Positions 26,047-35,464 of a stretch of 64,000 nt of DNA are shown one piece after another. The notes beneath the pieces are model-generated. The model searched no databases. It was not told where the DNA came from and worked only from the letters and a program-made list of their open reading frames with translations. The translations under genes and the position numbers were made by a program. The DNA comes from Candidatus Accumulibacter propinquus (GTDB lineage Bacteria; Pseudomonadota; Gammaproteobacteria; Burkholderiales; Rhodocyclaceae): positions 43,565 to 107,564 of the forward strand of contig JADKBU010000056.1 in NCBI GenBank assembly GCA_016714935.1, in the 5' to 3' direction. Every line of letters begins with the position of its first letter. The first letter of the stretch is position 1.

Positions 26047-28092
26047 ATGAAGCAGATTAGACAATACCTGCTCGGTCTGGTTGGTGGTGTGCTGTTGGCG
26101 CTGGGAACGGCGAATGCACAGGAAGCCAGGCTGAATTCCATCGAGTCGATGAACGTCGTGCAGCAAGGCTCGGTGCTCAACGTCAAACTTACCTTCAAGG
26201 AACCGTTGCAGGCTCTTCCGCCGGCGTTCAGCGTTGCCAAGCCGGCACGCATCGCATTTGACTTTTCGAATACGACCAACGGCCTGGGCAAGTCGAGCCA
26301 GGCGTACAACGAGGGCGACCTGAAGAGCGCCAATATTGTCCAGGCCGAGGACCGGACCCGTGTGGTCCTGAACCTGAACAAGGCCATGACCTATGAGGCG
26401 ACCATTGATGGCAACAGCCTGCTGCTCGCCCTGGTTCCCAGTGCGACACCCGCTGGCTTGGCGCCGGTCGAACATTTTGCACAGGCGCGTCCGTCGGCAA
26501 TGTCCAACAGCATTCGCGACATCTCGTTCCGGCGAGGAAAGGATGGTGAGGGCCGGATCACGGTTGACCTGACTGACGCCAATGCCGGAATCGACATCAA
26601 GCAGCAGGGATCGAATCTGGTGGTGGACTTCGCCAAGGTGACGCTTCCCGAGGCCTTGCGGAAGCGACTCGATGTGACCGATTTTGCGACGCCTGTGCTG
26701 ACCGTGACGACCGTCGAGAAAGGGCCCAACACCCGCATGACGATTACTCCGCGTGGCTTGTGGGAGCACAATGCCTACCAGAGCGACAACCAGTTCGTCA
26801 TTGAAGTGAAGCCGATCATCGAGAATCCCAACAAACTGGTGCAGGGGAGCCGCGGCGGCTATCAGGGCGAGAAGCTCTCCCTGAATTTCCAGAATGTCGA
26901 CGTGCGCCGCCTGTTGCAGGTCATCGGCGAGTTCACGGGCATGAACATGGTCGTCAGCGATTCCGTGGGCGGGTCGATCACGCTGATCCTCAAGGACGTA
27001 CCATGGGACCAGGCGCTGGACATCATCATGCAGCAGAAGGGTCTCGACATGCGCAAGAATGGGAATGTCATTCTTATTGCGCCGCGGGAGGAAATCGCCA
27101 CCAAGGAGAAGCTCGAATTCGAATCGAAAGCGCAAATCGGCGACCTGGAACCCTTGCAGACCGAGAGTTTCCAGATGAACTACATCAAGGCTGAAGCGGT
27201 TCAGAAACTGCTCATCGATCCCAAGCAGACCTTGCTGTCCAAACGCGGCAGTGCGCTCCTCGACGACCGCTCGAACATGATGTTCGTCAAGGATACGCCG
27301 AGTCGCCTTGATGACGTGCGAGCGATGATTGCCAAAGTCGACGTCCCGGTCCGGCAGGTGATGATCGAGGCGCGTATCGTTGAAGCCGGGGATAGCTTTG
27401 CGAAGAACCTCGGGATTCGTCTCGGCTGGAATCAGAGTATTCCGGAAGGTGGCAACCACATCAGCGGTAACAGCACCTTGTTCGCCGCGAATTCTCAGGT
27501 CAATCTGCCAGCAACGCCGCGGACCGGCAATGCGGGGAACCTGTCCTTCATCCTCTTCAATAGCTCGCTGACGAGGTTTCTGGCAACCGAGATTTCAGCG
27601 CTGGAGGCTGATGGTCGCGGCAAGGTGATCTCAAGCCCGCGCGTCATGACCGCCAATCAGGTGGAAGCGATCATTGAGCAGGGGGTGGAGATTCCCTATC
27701 AGCAGGCGACCAGTTCTGGTGCCACCAGCGTGTCCTTCCGCAAGGCCAACCTGTCGTTGAAGGTGAAGCCGCAGATTACCCCGGATGGCAAAATCACGAT
27801 GACCCTGGATGTCAATAAGGACACGCCGAACACCCGTCTATCGACAGGCGCCGGGGTGGCGATCGATACCAAGCACGTCAAGACCGAGGTTCTGGTGGAG
27901 AACGGCGGCACGGTGGTGATCGGGGGAATCTATACGCAGGAAGTGCGCAACAACACCACGCGGATTCCGTTCTTTGGCGATCTCCCCTATATCGGGTTCC
28001 TGTTCAAGAACCGGGAATGGATCGATGACAAGACCGAGTTGCTGGTGTTCGTTACCCCGCGGATCGTGGCCGAGAGTCTATCGGTACGCTGA
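26047..28092 (+). CDS. pilQ: Type IV pilus secretin PilQ
   Basis: A 681-residue outer-membrane secretin through which the pilus exits. Signal peptide ends at about residue 25 (ANAQE). Order: two AMIN domains (about 30-250) for peptidoglycan anchoring, an N0/STN domain (about 275-345) with LSLNFQNVDVRRLLQVIGEFTG, an N1/NolW-type domain (about 370-440), and the secretin core with PRVMTANQVEAIIEQGVEIPYQ and VLVENGGTVVIGGIYTQE, ending WIDDKTELLVFVTPRIV. Full length for a betaproteobacterial PilQ. A terminator follows. Confidence 0.96.
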   Translation: MKQIRQYLLGLVGGVLLALGTANAQEARLNSIESMNVVQQGSVLNVKLTFKEPLQALPPAFSVAKPARIAFDFSNTTNGLGKSSQAYNEGDLKSANIVQAEDRTRVVLNLNKAMTYEATIDGNSLLLALVPSATPAGLAPVEHFAQARPSAMSNSIRDISFRRGKDGEGRITVDLTDANAGIDIKQQGSNLVVDFAKVTLPEALRKRLDVTDFATPVLTVTTVEKGPNTRMTITPRGLWEHNAYQSDNQFVIEVKPIIENPNKLVQGSRGGYQGEKLSLNFQNVDVRRLLQVIGEFTGMNMVVSDSVGGSITLILKDVPWDQALDIIMQQKGLDMRKNGNVILIAPREEIATKEKLEFESKAQIGDLEPLQTESFQMNYIKAEAVQKLLIDPKQTLLSKRGSALLDDRSNMMFVKDTPSRLDDVRAMIAKVDVPVRQVMIEARIVEAGDSFAKNLGIRLGWNQSIPEGGNHISGNSTLFAANSQVNLPATPRTGNAGNLSFILFNSSLTRFLATEISALEADGRGKVISSPRVMTANQVEAIIEQGVEIPYQQATSSGATSVSFRKANLSLKVKPQITPDGKITMTLDVNKDTPNTRLSTGAGVAIDTKHVKTEVLVENGGTVVIGGIYTQEVRNNTTRIPFFGDLPYIGFLFKNREWIDDKTELLVFVTPRIVAESLSVR

Positions 28093-28113
28093 TTGAATCT
28101 CAAGTTAGACCAC

Positions 28114-28140
28114 AAGCCGGCGAAGAGCCGGCTTTTTGTT
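28114..28140 (+). terminator. Rho-independent terminator after pilQ
   Basis: AAGCCGGC (28114-28121), a 5-nt loop and GCCGGCTT (28127-28134) form an 8-bp stem followed by TTTTGTT. It separates pilMNOPQ from aroK-aroB-dgt. Confidence 0.8.
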
Positions 28141-28177
28141 GCGCCGTCACGGATGGGGCATGGGATAAAATGCGGTC

Positions 28178-28714
28178 GTGAACAGCGAACACGACAAATG
28201 CAACGTCTACCTGGTCGGCCTGATGGGGGCCGGAAAGACGACGATCGGCAGGGCACTGGCGAGGCGTCTGGCTTACCGTTTCATCGATTCTGACCACGAG
28301 ATCGAGGCGCGTACCGGCGTCAGCCTGCCGACGATCTTCGAAATCGAAGGCGAAGAGGGGTTTCGCAAACGTGAGGCTCAGGTCATTGCGGACCTTGCCA
28401 ACCTGAACTCCCATGTGGTGGCGACCGGGGGTGGCGCGGTCCTGCGGCAGGAGAATCGGGAAAACCTGCGGGCCGGAGGGTTTGTGATCTACCTCAATGT
28501 GCCGCTGCCCACGCTTTGGGAGCGTACGCGGCACGACAAGAACCGGCCATTGTTACAGGTCAGCGATCCGCTGCAGAAACTCAGGGAACTGCACGCGCAG
28601 CGCGACCCGCTTTACCGCAGCATCGCCGACCTGATCGTCAGTGGCAGTCGAATCACTGTCCAGTCGGTCGTACATCTGCTGATCAAGGAACTGGGAGAGC
28701 CATGGAAACGCTGA
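28178..28714 (+). CDS. aroK: Shikimate kinase
   Basis: It phosphorylates shikimate at the 3-OH in the chorismate pathway. The 178-residue product starts at GTG 28178. The P-loop is GLMGAGKTT (from residue 14), the shikimate site includes FIDSDHEIE and VVATGGGAVLR, and the lid region is RTRHDKNRPLL. The aroK-aroB pair follows pilQ in many gamma- and betaproteobacteria. Its 3' end overlaps aroB by 13 nt. Confidence 0.95.
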   Translation: MNSEHDKCNVYLVGLMGAGKTTIGRALARRLAYRFIDSDHEIEARTGVSLPTIFEIEGEEGFRKREAQVIADLANLNSHVVATGGGAVLRQENRENLRAGGFVIYLNVPLPTLWERTRHDKNRPLLQVSDPLQKLRELHAQRDPLYRSIADLIVSGSRITVQSVVHLLIKELGEPWKR

Positions 28715-29790
28715 ACGTCGCACTCGGGGATCGATCCTATCCGATTTACGTAGGGCCGGCCCTGCTTGAACGTGCCGACCTGTTGTTGCCATTCCTGCGG
28801 CGGCCGAAGGCGGCGATCGTCACCAACACAACCGTTGCACCGCTTTACCTGCAGCGCCTGGCAGACCCTTTGCGCCGGGCAGGGGTTGATGTCGCCGAGA
28901 TCATTTTGCCCGATGGCGAGCAATTCAAGGACTGGCAAACGCTCAACTCGATCTTCGATGTCCTGTTGCAGCGACGCTGCGATCGTTCGACCACGTTGAT
29001 CGCTCTGGGCGGCGGCGTCGTCGGCGACATCACCGGCTTCGCCGCCGCGTGTTTTCAGCGTGGTGTGCCGTTCATACAGGTTCCGACGACCGTTCTCGCG
29101 CAGGTCGATTCGTCAGTGGGGGGCAAAACGGCCATCAACCACCCGTTGGGCAAGAACATGATCGGCGCCTTCCATCAACCGCAACTGGTCCTGGCCGATA
29201 CGGACACCTTGAACACGCTGCCTGACCGCCAACTGCGGGCCGGTCTGGCGGAAGTCATCAAATATGGTCTCATTCGGGATCTGCCCTTTCTTGAGTGGCT
29301 GGAGGCGAGTCTCGATCGTCTGCTGGAGCGGGAGGCGGTGGCACTTGGTGAGGCCATTTGCCGTTCCTGCCGGAACAAGGCCGAGGTCGTCGTCGCGGAT
29401 GAGCGGGAGACTGGCGAGCGGGCCTTGTTGAATCTTGGCCATACCTTTGGCCATGCCATTGAAACCGGCGTCGGGTATGGTCGGTGGCTGCATGGCGAAG
29501 CGGTCGCGGCAGGCACATTGATGGCGTCAGAATTGTCGTCACAACTGGGCTGGATCGGTCCGCATGACGTCGGTCGAGTGGAGCGGATTTTTCAACGTGC
29601 CGGCTTGCCGGTATATGGGCCGGCTTTGGCTGGCGAACGCTACCTGGACCTGATGCAGAACGACAAGAAAGTGCAGGACGGCAAGATCCGACTGGTCCTG
29701 CTGAGACAGATCGGTCAGGCGGTGGTCAGTGACGCGGCCCCACAAATCGAAATCCTCACAGCCATTGCTGCACGCTCCGCGCATGTCTGA
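28702..29790 (+). CDS. aroB: 3-dehydroquinate synthase
   Basis: An NAD+- and metal-dependent enzyme that cyclises DAHP to 3-dehydroquinate. ATG 28702 (METLNVALGDRSYPIYVG) follows a GGGAGAG box and gives 362 residues. Family motifs: PDGEQFKDWQTLNSIFDVLL, ALGGGVVGDITGFAAACFQRG, VPTTVLAQVDSSVGGKTAIN, the metal-binding GLAEVIKYGLI and LNLGHTFGHAIE, and WLHGEAVAAG. The open frame extends upstream inside aroK. The 3' end overlaps dgt by 8 nt. Confidence 0.96.
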   Translation: METLNVALGDRSYPIYVGPALLERADLLLPFLRRPKAAIVTNTTVAPLYLQRLADPLRRAGVDVAEIILPDGEQFKDWQTLNSIFDVLLQRRCDRSTTLIALGGGVVGDITGFAAACFQRGVPFIQVPTTVLAQVDSSVGGKTAINHPLGKNMIGAFHQPQLVLADTDTLNTLPDRQLRAGLAEVIKYGLIRDLPFLEWLEASLDRLLEREAVALGEAICRSCRNKAEVVVADERETGERALLNLGHTFGHAIETGVGYGRWLHGEAVAAGTLMASELSSQLGWIGPHDVGRVERIFQRAGLPVYGPALAGERYLDLMQNDKKVQDGKIRLVLLRQIGQAVVSDAAPQIEILTAIAARSAHV

Positions 29791-30907
29791 GCTGGCACCC
29801 TACGCCGTTTGCCAGGCCAATTCGCGCGGTCGCCAGCACCCCGATTCAGAGCCCTCGCATCGCGGGGAATTCCAGCGCGACAGGGACCGAATTGTGCACT
29901 CCACCGCGTTCCGGCGCCTTGAATACAAGACCCAGGTCTTCGTCAATCATGAGGGCGACCTGTTCCGTACGCGGTTGACACATAGCCTCGAGGTCGCGCA
30001 GATTGCACGCGGGATAGCGCGTGCCCTGCAACTCAACGAGGATCTGGTTGAAGCGATCTCGCTTGCGCACGACCTGGGACACACCCCTTTTGGTCATGCC
30101 GGACAGGAGGCGCTCAACGATTGCATGCATGACCATGGCGGGTTCGAACACAATCTGCAGAGTCTGCGCACGGTGGACCTGCTTGAGGAGCGTTACGCGG
30201 CCTTCGACGGACTCAACCTGTGTTTCGAGACACGCGAGGGCATTATCAAGCATTGTTCCTTGGAAAACGCTCGCCGGTTGGGAGAATTGGGCGAACGTTT
30301 CATCAGTCGCACGCAGCCCTCGATGGAAGCGCAGATCTGCAATCTGGCCGACGAAATCGCTTACAACAATCACGACGTGGACGATGGATTGCGTGCCGGG
30401 TTGATTACACTGGAGCAATTGGAAGATGTCAGCCTCTTTGCGCGGCATGCGGCCGATGTCCGGAGACTTTATCCGGGTATTGGTGGGCGCCGGCTGATCC
30501 ACGAAACCATCCGGCGCATGATCAATGCGCTGGTATGCGACCTGGTAGAAACGACCGCCGCCAACATTGCCTGTGGGCGGCCTGCGGACCTTGCCGAGGT
30601 CCGGCTGCGGGGTGCTGCGCTGGTGGTGTTTTCCGACGATATGGGCAATGCACAGCGACTGATGAAGCGCTTCTTGCGAAGCCACCTCTACCAGCACTTT
30701 CAGGTCCTGCGGATGGCCAACAAGGCGCGGCACATCATCTGCGACTTGTTTGCGGCGTTTACCAGCAACCCGCGTCTGCTGCCTCCCCAGTACCAGGAGC
30801 CCGGGTCAAGCGAGCAGGCGCGTCGGGTTGCCGATTATATTGCCGGGATGACCGATCGTTACGCCATCAAGGAGCATCGACGACTGTTTGCGATTGGTGA
30901 AAGCTGA
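29783..30907 (+). CDS. dgt: dGTPase-type HD-domain triphosphohydrolase
   Basis: A 374-residue member of the deoxynucleoside triphosphate triphosphohydrolase family. The HD metal site appears as RTRLTHSLEVAQIARGI and AHDLGHTPFGHAGQEAL, with further ligands in EAQICNLADEIAYNNHDVDDGL. The N-terminus has HRGEFQRDRDRIVHSTAFRRLEYKTQVF. This is the type 2 (dgt-like) subfamily; the exact nucleotide preference is not shown by sequence. ATG 29783 overlaps the end of aroB, completing aroK-aroB-dgt. Confidence 0.92.
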   Translation: MSELAPYAVCQANSRGRQHPDSEPSHRGEFQRDRDRIVHSTAFRRLEYKTQVFVNHEGDLFRTRLTHSLEVAQIARGIARALQLNEDLVEAISLAHDLGHTPFGHAGQEALNDCMHDHGGFEHNLQSLRTVDLLEERYAAFDGLNLCFETREGIIKHCSLENARRLGELGERFISRTQPSMEAQICNLADEIAYNNHDVDDGLRAGLITLEQLEDVSLFARHAADVRRLYPGIGGRRLIHETIRRMINALVCDLVETTAANIACGRPADLAEVRLRGAALVVFSDDMGNAQRLMKRFLRSHLYQHFQVLRMANKARHIICDLFAAFTSNPRLLPPQYQEPGSSEQARRVADYIAGMTDRYAIKEHRRLFAIGES

Positions 30908-31056
30908 AGCGCTTTCTTTCGTCACTGAGTCGCGAGTGCTTTGGTGGCCCAAGGTGGCCACTCGCCAGCATCAGAACGAACAAAAGCCGACTGGATGCCG
31001 GCATGATGTCCTGTTGGTGAGATTGCCTGGCGGCCGGCAAGCGGCCGCTGCGACGT

Positions 31057-31518
31057 CTATGGTGCCGGCCAGTCCTTGATGTAGGCCTTGAGCAGCTTGT
31101 TCTCGAGGTTGCGCTCTTCGAGTACGGCCTTGGCCACATCGTGAAAGGAAACGATTCCCACGATGGTCTCACCTTCCATCACTGGTACGTAACGCGTGTG
31201 CGAGTCGACCATCATCCGCCGCAGTTCGTCGACATCCATGTCGGGGTCTGCCGTCGGTGGGTTGCGGTCCATGGCTTCGAGCACCAGGATCTCGGCGATC
31301 GGCGGCGTCGGACCGACCCGACGCTCGGTCTGACGCTTCGCGAGGATGGCAAGCACCTCACGGAAGGTCAGCATCCCGGCCAGCTTGCCCCCTTCGGTGA
31401 CAATCACCGAGCCGATGTCGTTCTCGGACATCATGATCACGGCTTCCGAGAGCGGTGTTTCGGGATGCACGCCGAAAAGCCTGGAATCCTTGACCTGTAG
31501 TACTTCTTTGACCTCCAT
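31057..31518 (-). CDS. Tandem CBS-domain protein
   Basis: A 153-residue protein made almost wholly of two CBS motifs: VHPETPLSEAVIMMSENDIGS with VIVTEGGKLAGMLTFREVL (first) and PDMDVDELRRMMVDSHTRYVP with VMEGETIVGIVSFHDVAKAVL (second). Such stand-alone pairs bind adenine nucleotides and often act as sensors. There is no attached catalytic domain and no operon partner. A GGAGG box precedes the ATG. Confidence 0.88.
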   Translation of the reverse strand: MEVKEVLQVKDSRLFGVHPETPLSEAVIMMSENDIGSVIVTEGGKLAGMLTFREVLAILAKRQTERRVGPTPPIAEILVLEAMDRNPPTADPDMDVDELRRMMVDSHTRYVPVMEGETIVGIVSFHDVAKAVLEERNLENKLLKAYIKDWPAP

Positions 31519-31764
31519 GTCACCTCCTGGAAATAGGGTAGCTAGCTGATGCGCCCAGTTGTTTGTCGGAGTGATTCTACCAGATGTCCATCAACATCCG
31601 AAAAGCGGGTGACATCATCTTTTGATCCCTGGTTGACTCGTCCCGGTTTCCCCTGCTGGTTTCAGTGGACCGCGTTGACAGGCCGCCTTGGCAGCAATGC
31701 GCGCTCAATCCCAACAGCGCAACGCCCGCGTTTGCGGACGTTGCGGCCGAATGACGCCTCGGTT

Positions 31765-33189
31765 TCAGGCCTTCAGCGCCGACAGGACCTCATCAAGCAT
31801 CTTCTTCGCGTCGCCGAAGAGCATGCGGTTGTTTTCCTTGTAGAAGAGCGGGTTATCGACTCCAGCATAACCGGAGGCCATGCTCCGCTTCATGACGATG
31901 GAGGTCTTTGCCTTCCAGACTTCCAGTACCGGCATACCGGCGATGGGACTGCTGGGGTCGTCCTGCGCCCCTGGGTTGACGATGTCGTTGGCGCCAATTA
32001 CCATCGCCACGTCGGTCTGCGGAAAGTCGTCGTTGAGCTCGTCCATCTCCATCACGATGTCGTAAGGTACCTTGGCTTCCGCCAGCAGCACATTCATATG
32101 GCCGGGCATGCGCCCAGCCACGGGGTGGATGCCGAAGCGGATGTTGACGCCCTTCTCGCGCAGGTATTTGGTGATCTCGTACACCGTGTGCTGGGCCTGC
32201 GCCACTGCCATGCCATAGCCGGGAACAATGATCACACTCTTCGCCTCGCGGAGCAGTTCGGCGGTTTCGACACTGCTGATGGGCACCACTTCACCGGCCG
32301 GCTGCGCGGCATCACCCTTGGCTGCCGGTGTACCGCCGCCGGTACCGAAGCCACCGGCAATCACGCTGATGAAGTTGCGGTTCATCGCCCGACACATGAT
32401 GTAGGACAGAATCGCTCCGGATGAACCGACCAGCGCGCCGACAACGATCAGCAGGTCGTTCGACAGCATGAAACCGGTGGCTGCCGCCGCCCAGCCGGAA
32501 TAGCTGTTGAGCATCGAAACCACCACCGGCATGTCGGCACCCCCGATGGCCATCACCATGTGGATGCCAAACAGGAGCGCGATCACCGTCATCACGACCA
32601 GCGGTGTCATGCCGTCGCTGATCGAGTGCGCGTTGAGGAACTCGCGACCGAACCAGATCACGACCAGCAAACCGAGGAGATTGAGCCAGTGGCGTGCCGG
32701 CAACAGCAGCGGTGAACCGCCGATCTTGCCGTTGAGCTTGCCGAAGGCGATCAGTGACCCCGAGAATGTCACCGCACCGATCAGGATGCCGATATAGATC
32801 TCCATCTCGTGGATGCTCTTTTCAGCACCGGTCAATTCGATTGAAGTGTCGATGTAGCTGGCGAAGCCTACCAGCGCCGCTGCGAGGCCGACCAGACTGT
32901 GCATCAGCGCGACCAGTTCCGGCATCTGCGTCATTTGCACGGTGCGTGCAGCGTAGAGGCCGATGGCACCACCGGCAACCATGGCGCCGATGATCCAGGG
33001 AATGCCGGCAAAGCTGACGCGCGGCCCGAAGACCGTTGCCAGTACGGCAATAGTCATGCCGATCATGCCGTAGAGGTTGCCGCGGCGGGAGGTTTCCGGA
33101 TTGGATAGGCCGCCGAGGCTGAGGATGAAGAGAATGGTTGCTCCAATGTAGGAGACGGTGGCCAGCTCAGGTGTCAAAACTGCGGACAT
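31765..33189 (-). CDS. pntB: NAD(P) transhydrogenase subunit beta
   Basis: The 474-residue membrane subunit with the NADP(H)-binding domain III. About eight to nine transmembrane helices fill residues 1-265 (for example MPELVALMHSLVGLAAALVG and MPVVVSMLNSYSGWAAAATG, a known signature). The C-terminal NADP domain carries VIIVPGYGMAVAQAQHTVYE, IHPVAGRMPGHMNVLLAEA, IGANDIVNPGAQDDPSSPI and MPVLEVWKA. It couples hydride transfer from NADH to NADP+ to proton re-entry. It lies 15 bp downstream of pntA. Confidence 0.96.
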   Translation of the reverse strand: MSAVLTPELATVSYIGATILFILSLGGLSNPETSRRGNLYGMIGMTIAVLATVFGPRVSFAGIPWIIGAMVAGGAIGLYAARTVQMTQMPELVALMHSLVGLAAALVGFASYIDTSIELTGAEKSIHEMEIYIGILIGAVTFSGSLIAFGKLNGKIGGSPLLLPARHWLNLLGLLVVIWFGREFLNAHSISDGMTPLVVMTVIALLFGIHMVMAIGGADMPVVVSMLNSYSGWAAAATGFMLSNDLLIVVGALVGSSGAILSYIMCRAMNRNFISVIAGGFGTGGGTPAAKGDAAQPAGEVVPISSVETAELLREAKSVIIVPGYGMAVAQAQHTVYEITKYLREKGVNIRFGIHPVAGRMPGHMNVLLAEAKVPYDIVMEMDELNDDFPQTDVAMVIGANDIVNPGAQDDPSSPIAGMPVLEVWKAKTSIVMKRSMASGYAGVDNPLFYKENNRMLFGDAKKMLDEVLSALKA

Positions 33190-33204
33190 CTCGTGTCTCC
33201 CGGG

Positions 33205-34794
33205 TTACTTGCGGAACATGGCCAGCATGCGCTGGGTCACGGCAAAGCCGCCGAACATATTGACTGCGGTAAGTACGATGCCGCCCACCGCCAGCCAGCG
33301 TATCCACTCATTGGGTGGCGGCGCTCCTCCAGCCAGGGGTGGCGCAATCTGGACCAGGGCACCGATGGCGATGATGCTGCTGATGGCGTTGGTGACGCTC
33401 ATCAGCGGCGTATGCAAAGCGGGCGTGACGTTCCAGACCACCATGTAGCCGACGAAACAGGCCAGCACGAAGACCGTGAAGTGGGCGAGGAAGGCTCCCG
33501 GCGCGTGCGCGCCGACGAACCAGAACAGCGCTGCGGCAACGCCAAACATGATCGCCAGTTTCTGTGCCGGCATCGGTTCGCCACCGCCACCGTGACCATG
33601 GCCCTTCTTTGCGGCAGGCACCGCCGCCGGCTTCGCAGCTGCCGGCGGGGTCGCCGACGGTTTCGGAGCCGGCGGTGGCCAGGTGATTTCGCCGTTCTTG
33701 ATTACCGTCAGGCCGCGGATGGCTTCGTCGTCCATGTTGACGTCGATGTTGCCGTCCTTGGTCTTGCACAACTCCTCGGTGAGGCGGAAGAGGTTGGTGG
33801 AGTACAGCGTCGATGACTGCTTGGCCAGGCGCGAGGCGAGGTCGGTGTAGCCGACGATGGTCACGCCGTGTCTGACAACTACCTGGCCGGGCTCGGTCAA
33901 CTCGCAGTTGCCGCCCCTCTCGGCCGCCATGTCGACGATGACGCTGCCCGGCTTCATGCTCTTCACCATCTCGGCGGTGATCAGACGGGGTGCGGGCTTG
34001 CCGGGGATCAGAGCGGTGGTGATGATGATATCCACCTCCCGGGCCTGCTTGGCGTACATCTCGCGCTGAGCCTGTTGAAAGCCCTCGCTCATCACCTTGG
34101 CGTAACCGCCGCCGCCGGAACCCTCTTCCTCGTAATCGACCTTGACGAATTCACCGCCCAGGGACACGACCTGATCGGCCACTTCGGCACGGGTGTCGTT
34201 GGCGCGCACGAGGGCGCCCAGGCCGGCAGCCGTGCCGATAGCCGCCAGGCCGGCGACACCGGCACCGGCGATGAAGACTTTGGCCGGCGGAACCTTGCCT
34301 GCGGCCGTGATCTGGCCGTTGAAGAAGCGGCCGAAGGCGTTGGCGGCCTCGATGACGGCGCGGTAGCCGGCGACACCGGCCTGGGAGGTCAACGCGTCCA
34401 TCTTCTGGGCGCGGGAGAGCGTCCGTGGCAGCGAGTCGATGGCCAGCACGGTCGCGCGTTTTGCGGCGAGTTGCTTCATCAACTCCGGGTTTTGCGCCGG
34501 CCAGATGAAGCCGATCAGGGTGCCGCCATCGCGCAGGAGGCCAACTTCCTCCGTCGTCGGCACGCCTACCTTGAAAACGATATCGGATTCCGCCCACAAC
34601 CGGGCGGCGGTGTCGATGATCCTGGCGCCCGCTGTACGGTAGGTCTCGTCGCTGCAATTCGCCGCATCTCCGGCGCCGGCTTCGACGGCCACCGCGAAAC
34701 CCAGCTTGATCAGTTTTTCGACGACCTCGGGTACGGTCGCAACCCGCTTTTCCCCAGCAGCAATCTCCTTTGGAACTCCGATTGTTAGCGGCAT
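33205..34794 (-). CDS. pntA: NAD(P) transhydrogenase subunit alpha
   Basis: A 529-residue single-chain alpha subunit (E. coli PntA-like, not split into PntAA/AB). ATG 34794 (MPLTIGVPKEIAAGEKRVA) follows a GGAGGA box; the frame is open much further upstream without family similarity. Domain I (about 1-385) binds NAD(H): VFIAGAGVAGLAAIGTAAGLG, DIIITTALIPGKPAPRLI and VIVDMAAERGGNCELT. An Ala/Pro linker with HGHGGGGEP follows, then four transmembrane helices (about 435-525). Forms an operon with pntB. Confidence 0.96.
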   Translation of the reverse strand: MPLTIGVPKEIAAGEKRVATVPEVVEKLIKLGFAVAVEAGAGDAANCSDETYRTAGARIIDTAARLWAESDIVFKVGVPTTEEVGLLRDGGTLIGFIWPAQNPELMKQLAAKRATVLAIDSLPRTLSRAQKMDALTSQAGVAGYRAVIEAANAFGRFFNGQITAAGKVPPAKVFIAGAGVAGLAAIGTAAGLGALVRANDTRAEVADQVVSLGGEFVKVDYEEEGSGGGGYAKVMSEGFQQAQREMYAKQAREVDIIITTALIPGKPAPRLITAEMVKSMKPGSVIVDMAAERGGNCELTEPGQVVVRHGVTIVGYTDLASRLAKQSSTLYSTNLFRLTEELCKTKDGNIDVNMDDEAIRGLTVIKNGEITWPPPAPKPSATPPAAAKPAAVPAAKKGHGHGGGGEPMPAQKLAIMFGVAAALFWFVGAHAPGAFLAHFTVFVLACFVGYMVVWNVTPALHTPLMSVTNAISSIIAIGALVQIAPPLAGGAPPPNEWIRWLAVGGIVLTAVNMFGGFAVTQRMLAMFRK

Positions 34795-35464
34795 TCTGTC
34801 CTCCATCACTCGTTTCGTTATGCCTGCGTTCAAAAAAACCGGCCCGCAAGGCGCGGAACCTGCCCCCAAATGACACCATCTCGGCGGACCGTCATGCGGC
34901 CGAGACGCCCGCTTTTCTCCGGTAGGTACGGGGAGAACCGGCTCCTGGTTATGGCCAAGCCGGTACCCAACAGTCTCCGAAAGACGTTTCCAACAGCTTA
35001 CCACAAGCGTAAAGCGGAATTTACCATGGTGATTACACGGCAAGCTCCCCCTTGCGGGCGGCGGAGCAGGCGGCTCCGGCGTGCGCCGAGTGCAAAGGTC
35101 ACCACTATCCCTGTCGCCGAACTGCTGTTTCACTCTTCCGCTCCCAAACAGGCCGGTTCGCTCAGTCAAGCTTTCGCATGGTTGGTTGTGGCGGGCCAGG
35201 CATATTAATTGCGTTCAGTGCAAAAAGGCTCGTTGAGGCTGTGCTGGCACAGAGAAATGACCGCCACTGCTTCATTCCGGTGCCAAAGCGTCAACTGCGC
35301 GCACTTCCTTGGTGCGGCGCAACATCTTGAATGGCAGGAGTATTCAGGGTATAGTCGCCAGTCCCCGTAGGTCGGTCGGTGGTCGGTTTGCGCCGTTTTT
35401 TTGCGGTTTTGCGCCCTACAGATTGCCGGGGTACCGTTTTTTGTTTTGTGAGGATTCGAGCGTG
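34795..35464. other. 670-bp pntA-gltB divergent intergenic region
   Basis: Divergent control region. Apart from the gltB promoter at 35327-35355, no gene-like frame or hairpin with a T-tract was recognised. Short open frames here lack ribosome sites and family similarity. Confidence 0.5.
35327..35355 (+). promoter_or_regulatory. Sigma-70-type promoter of gltBD
   Basis: TTGAAT (35327-35332), a 17-nt spacer and TATAGT (35350-35355) make a near-consensus promoter. Transcription would begin near 35362, leaving a leader of about 100 nt before the gltB ATG. Confidence 0.6.

Noticed and set aside
25951..27459. 502-codon minus-strand open frame
   Set aside because: Antisense to pilP/pilQ, with shadow-frame composition and no recognisable motifs.
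34870..35208. Short open frame in the pntA-gltB gap
   Set aside because: No ribosome site, Arg/Pro-rich, no family; treated as non-coding.
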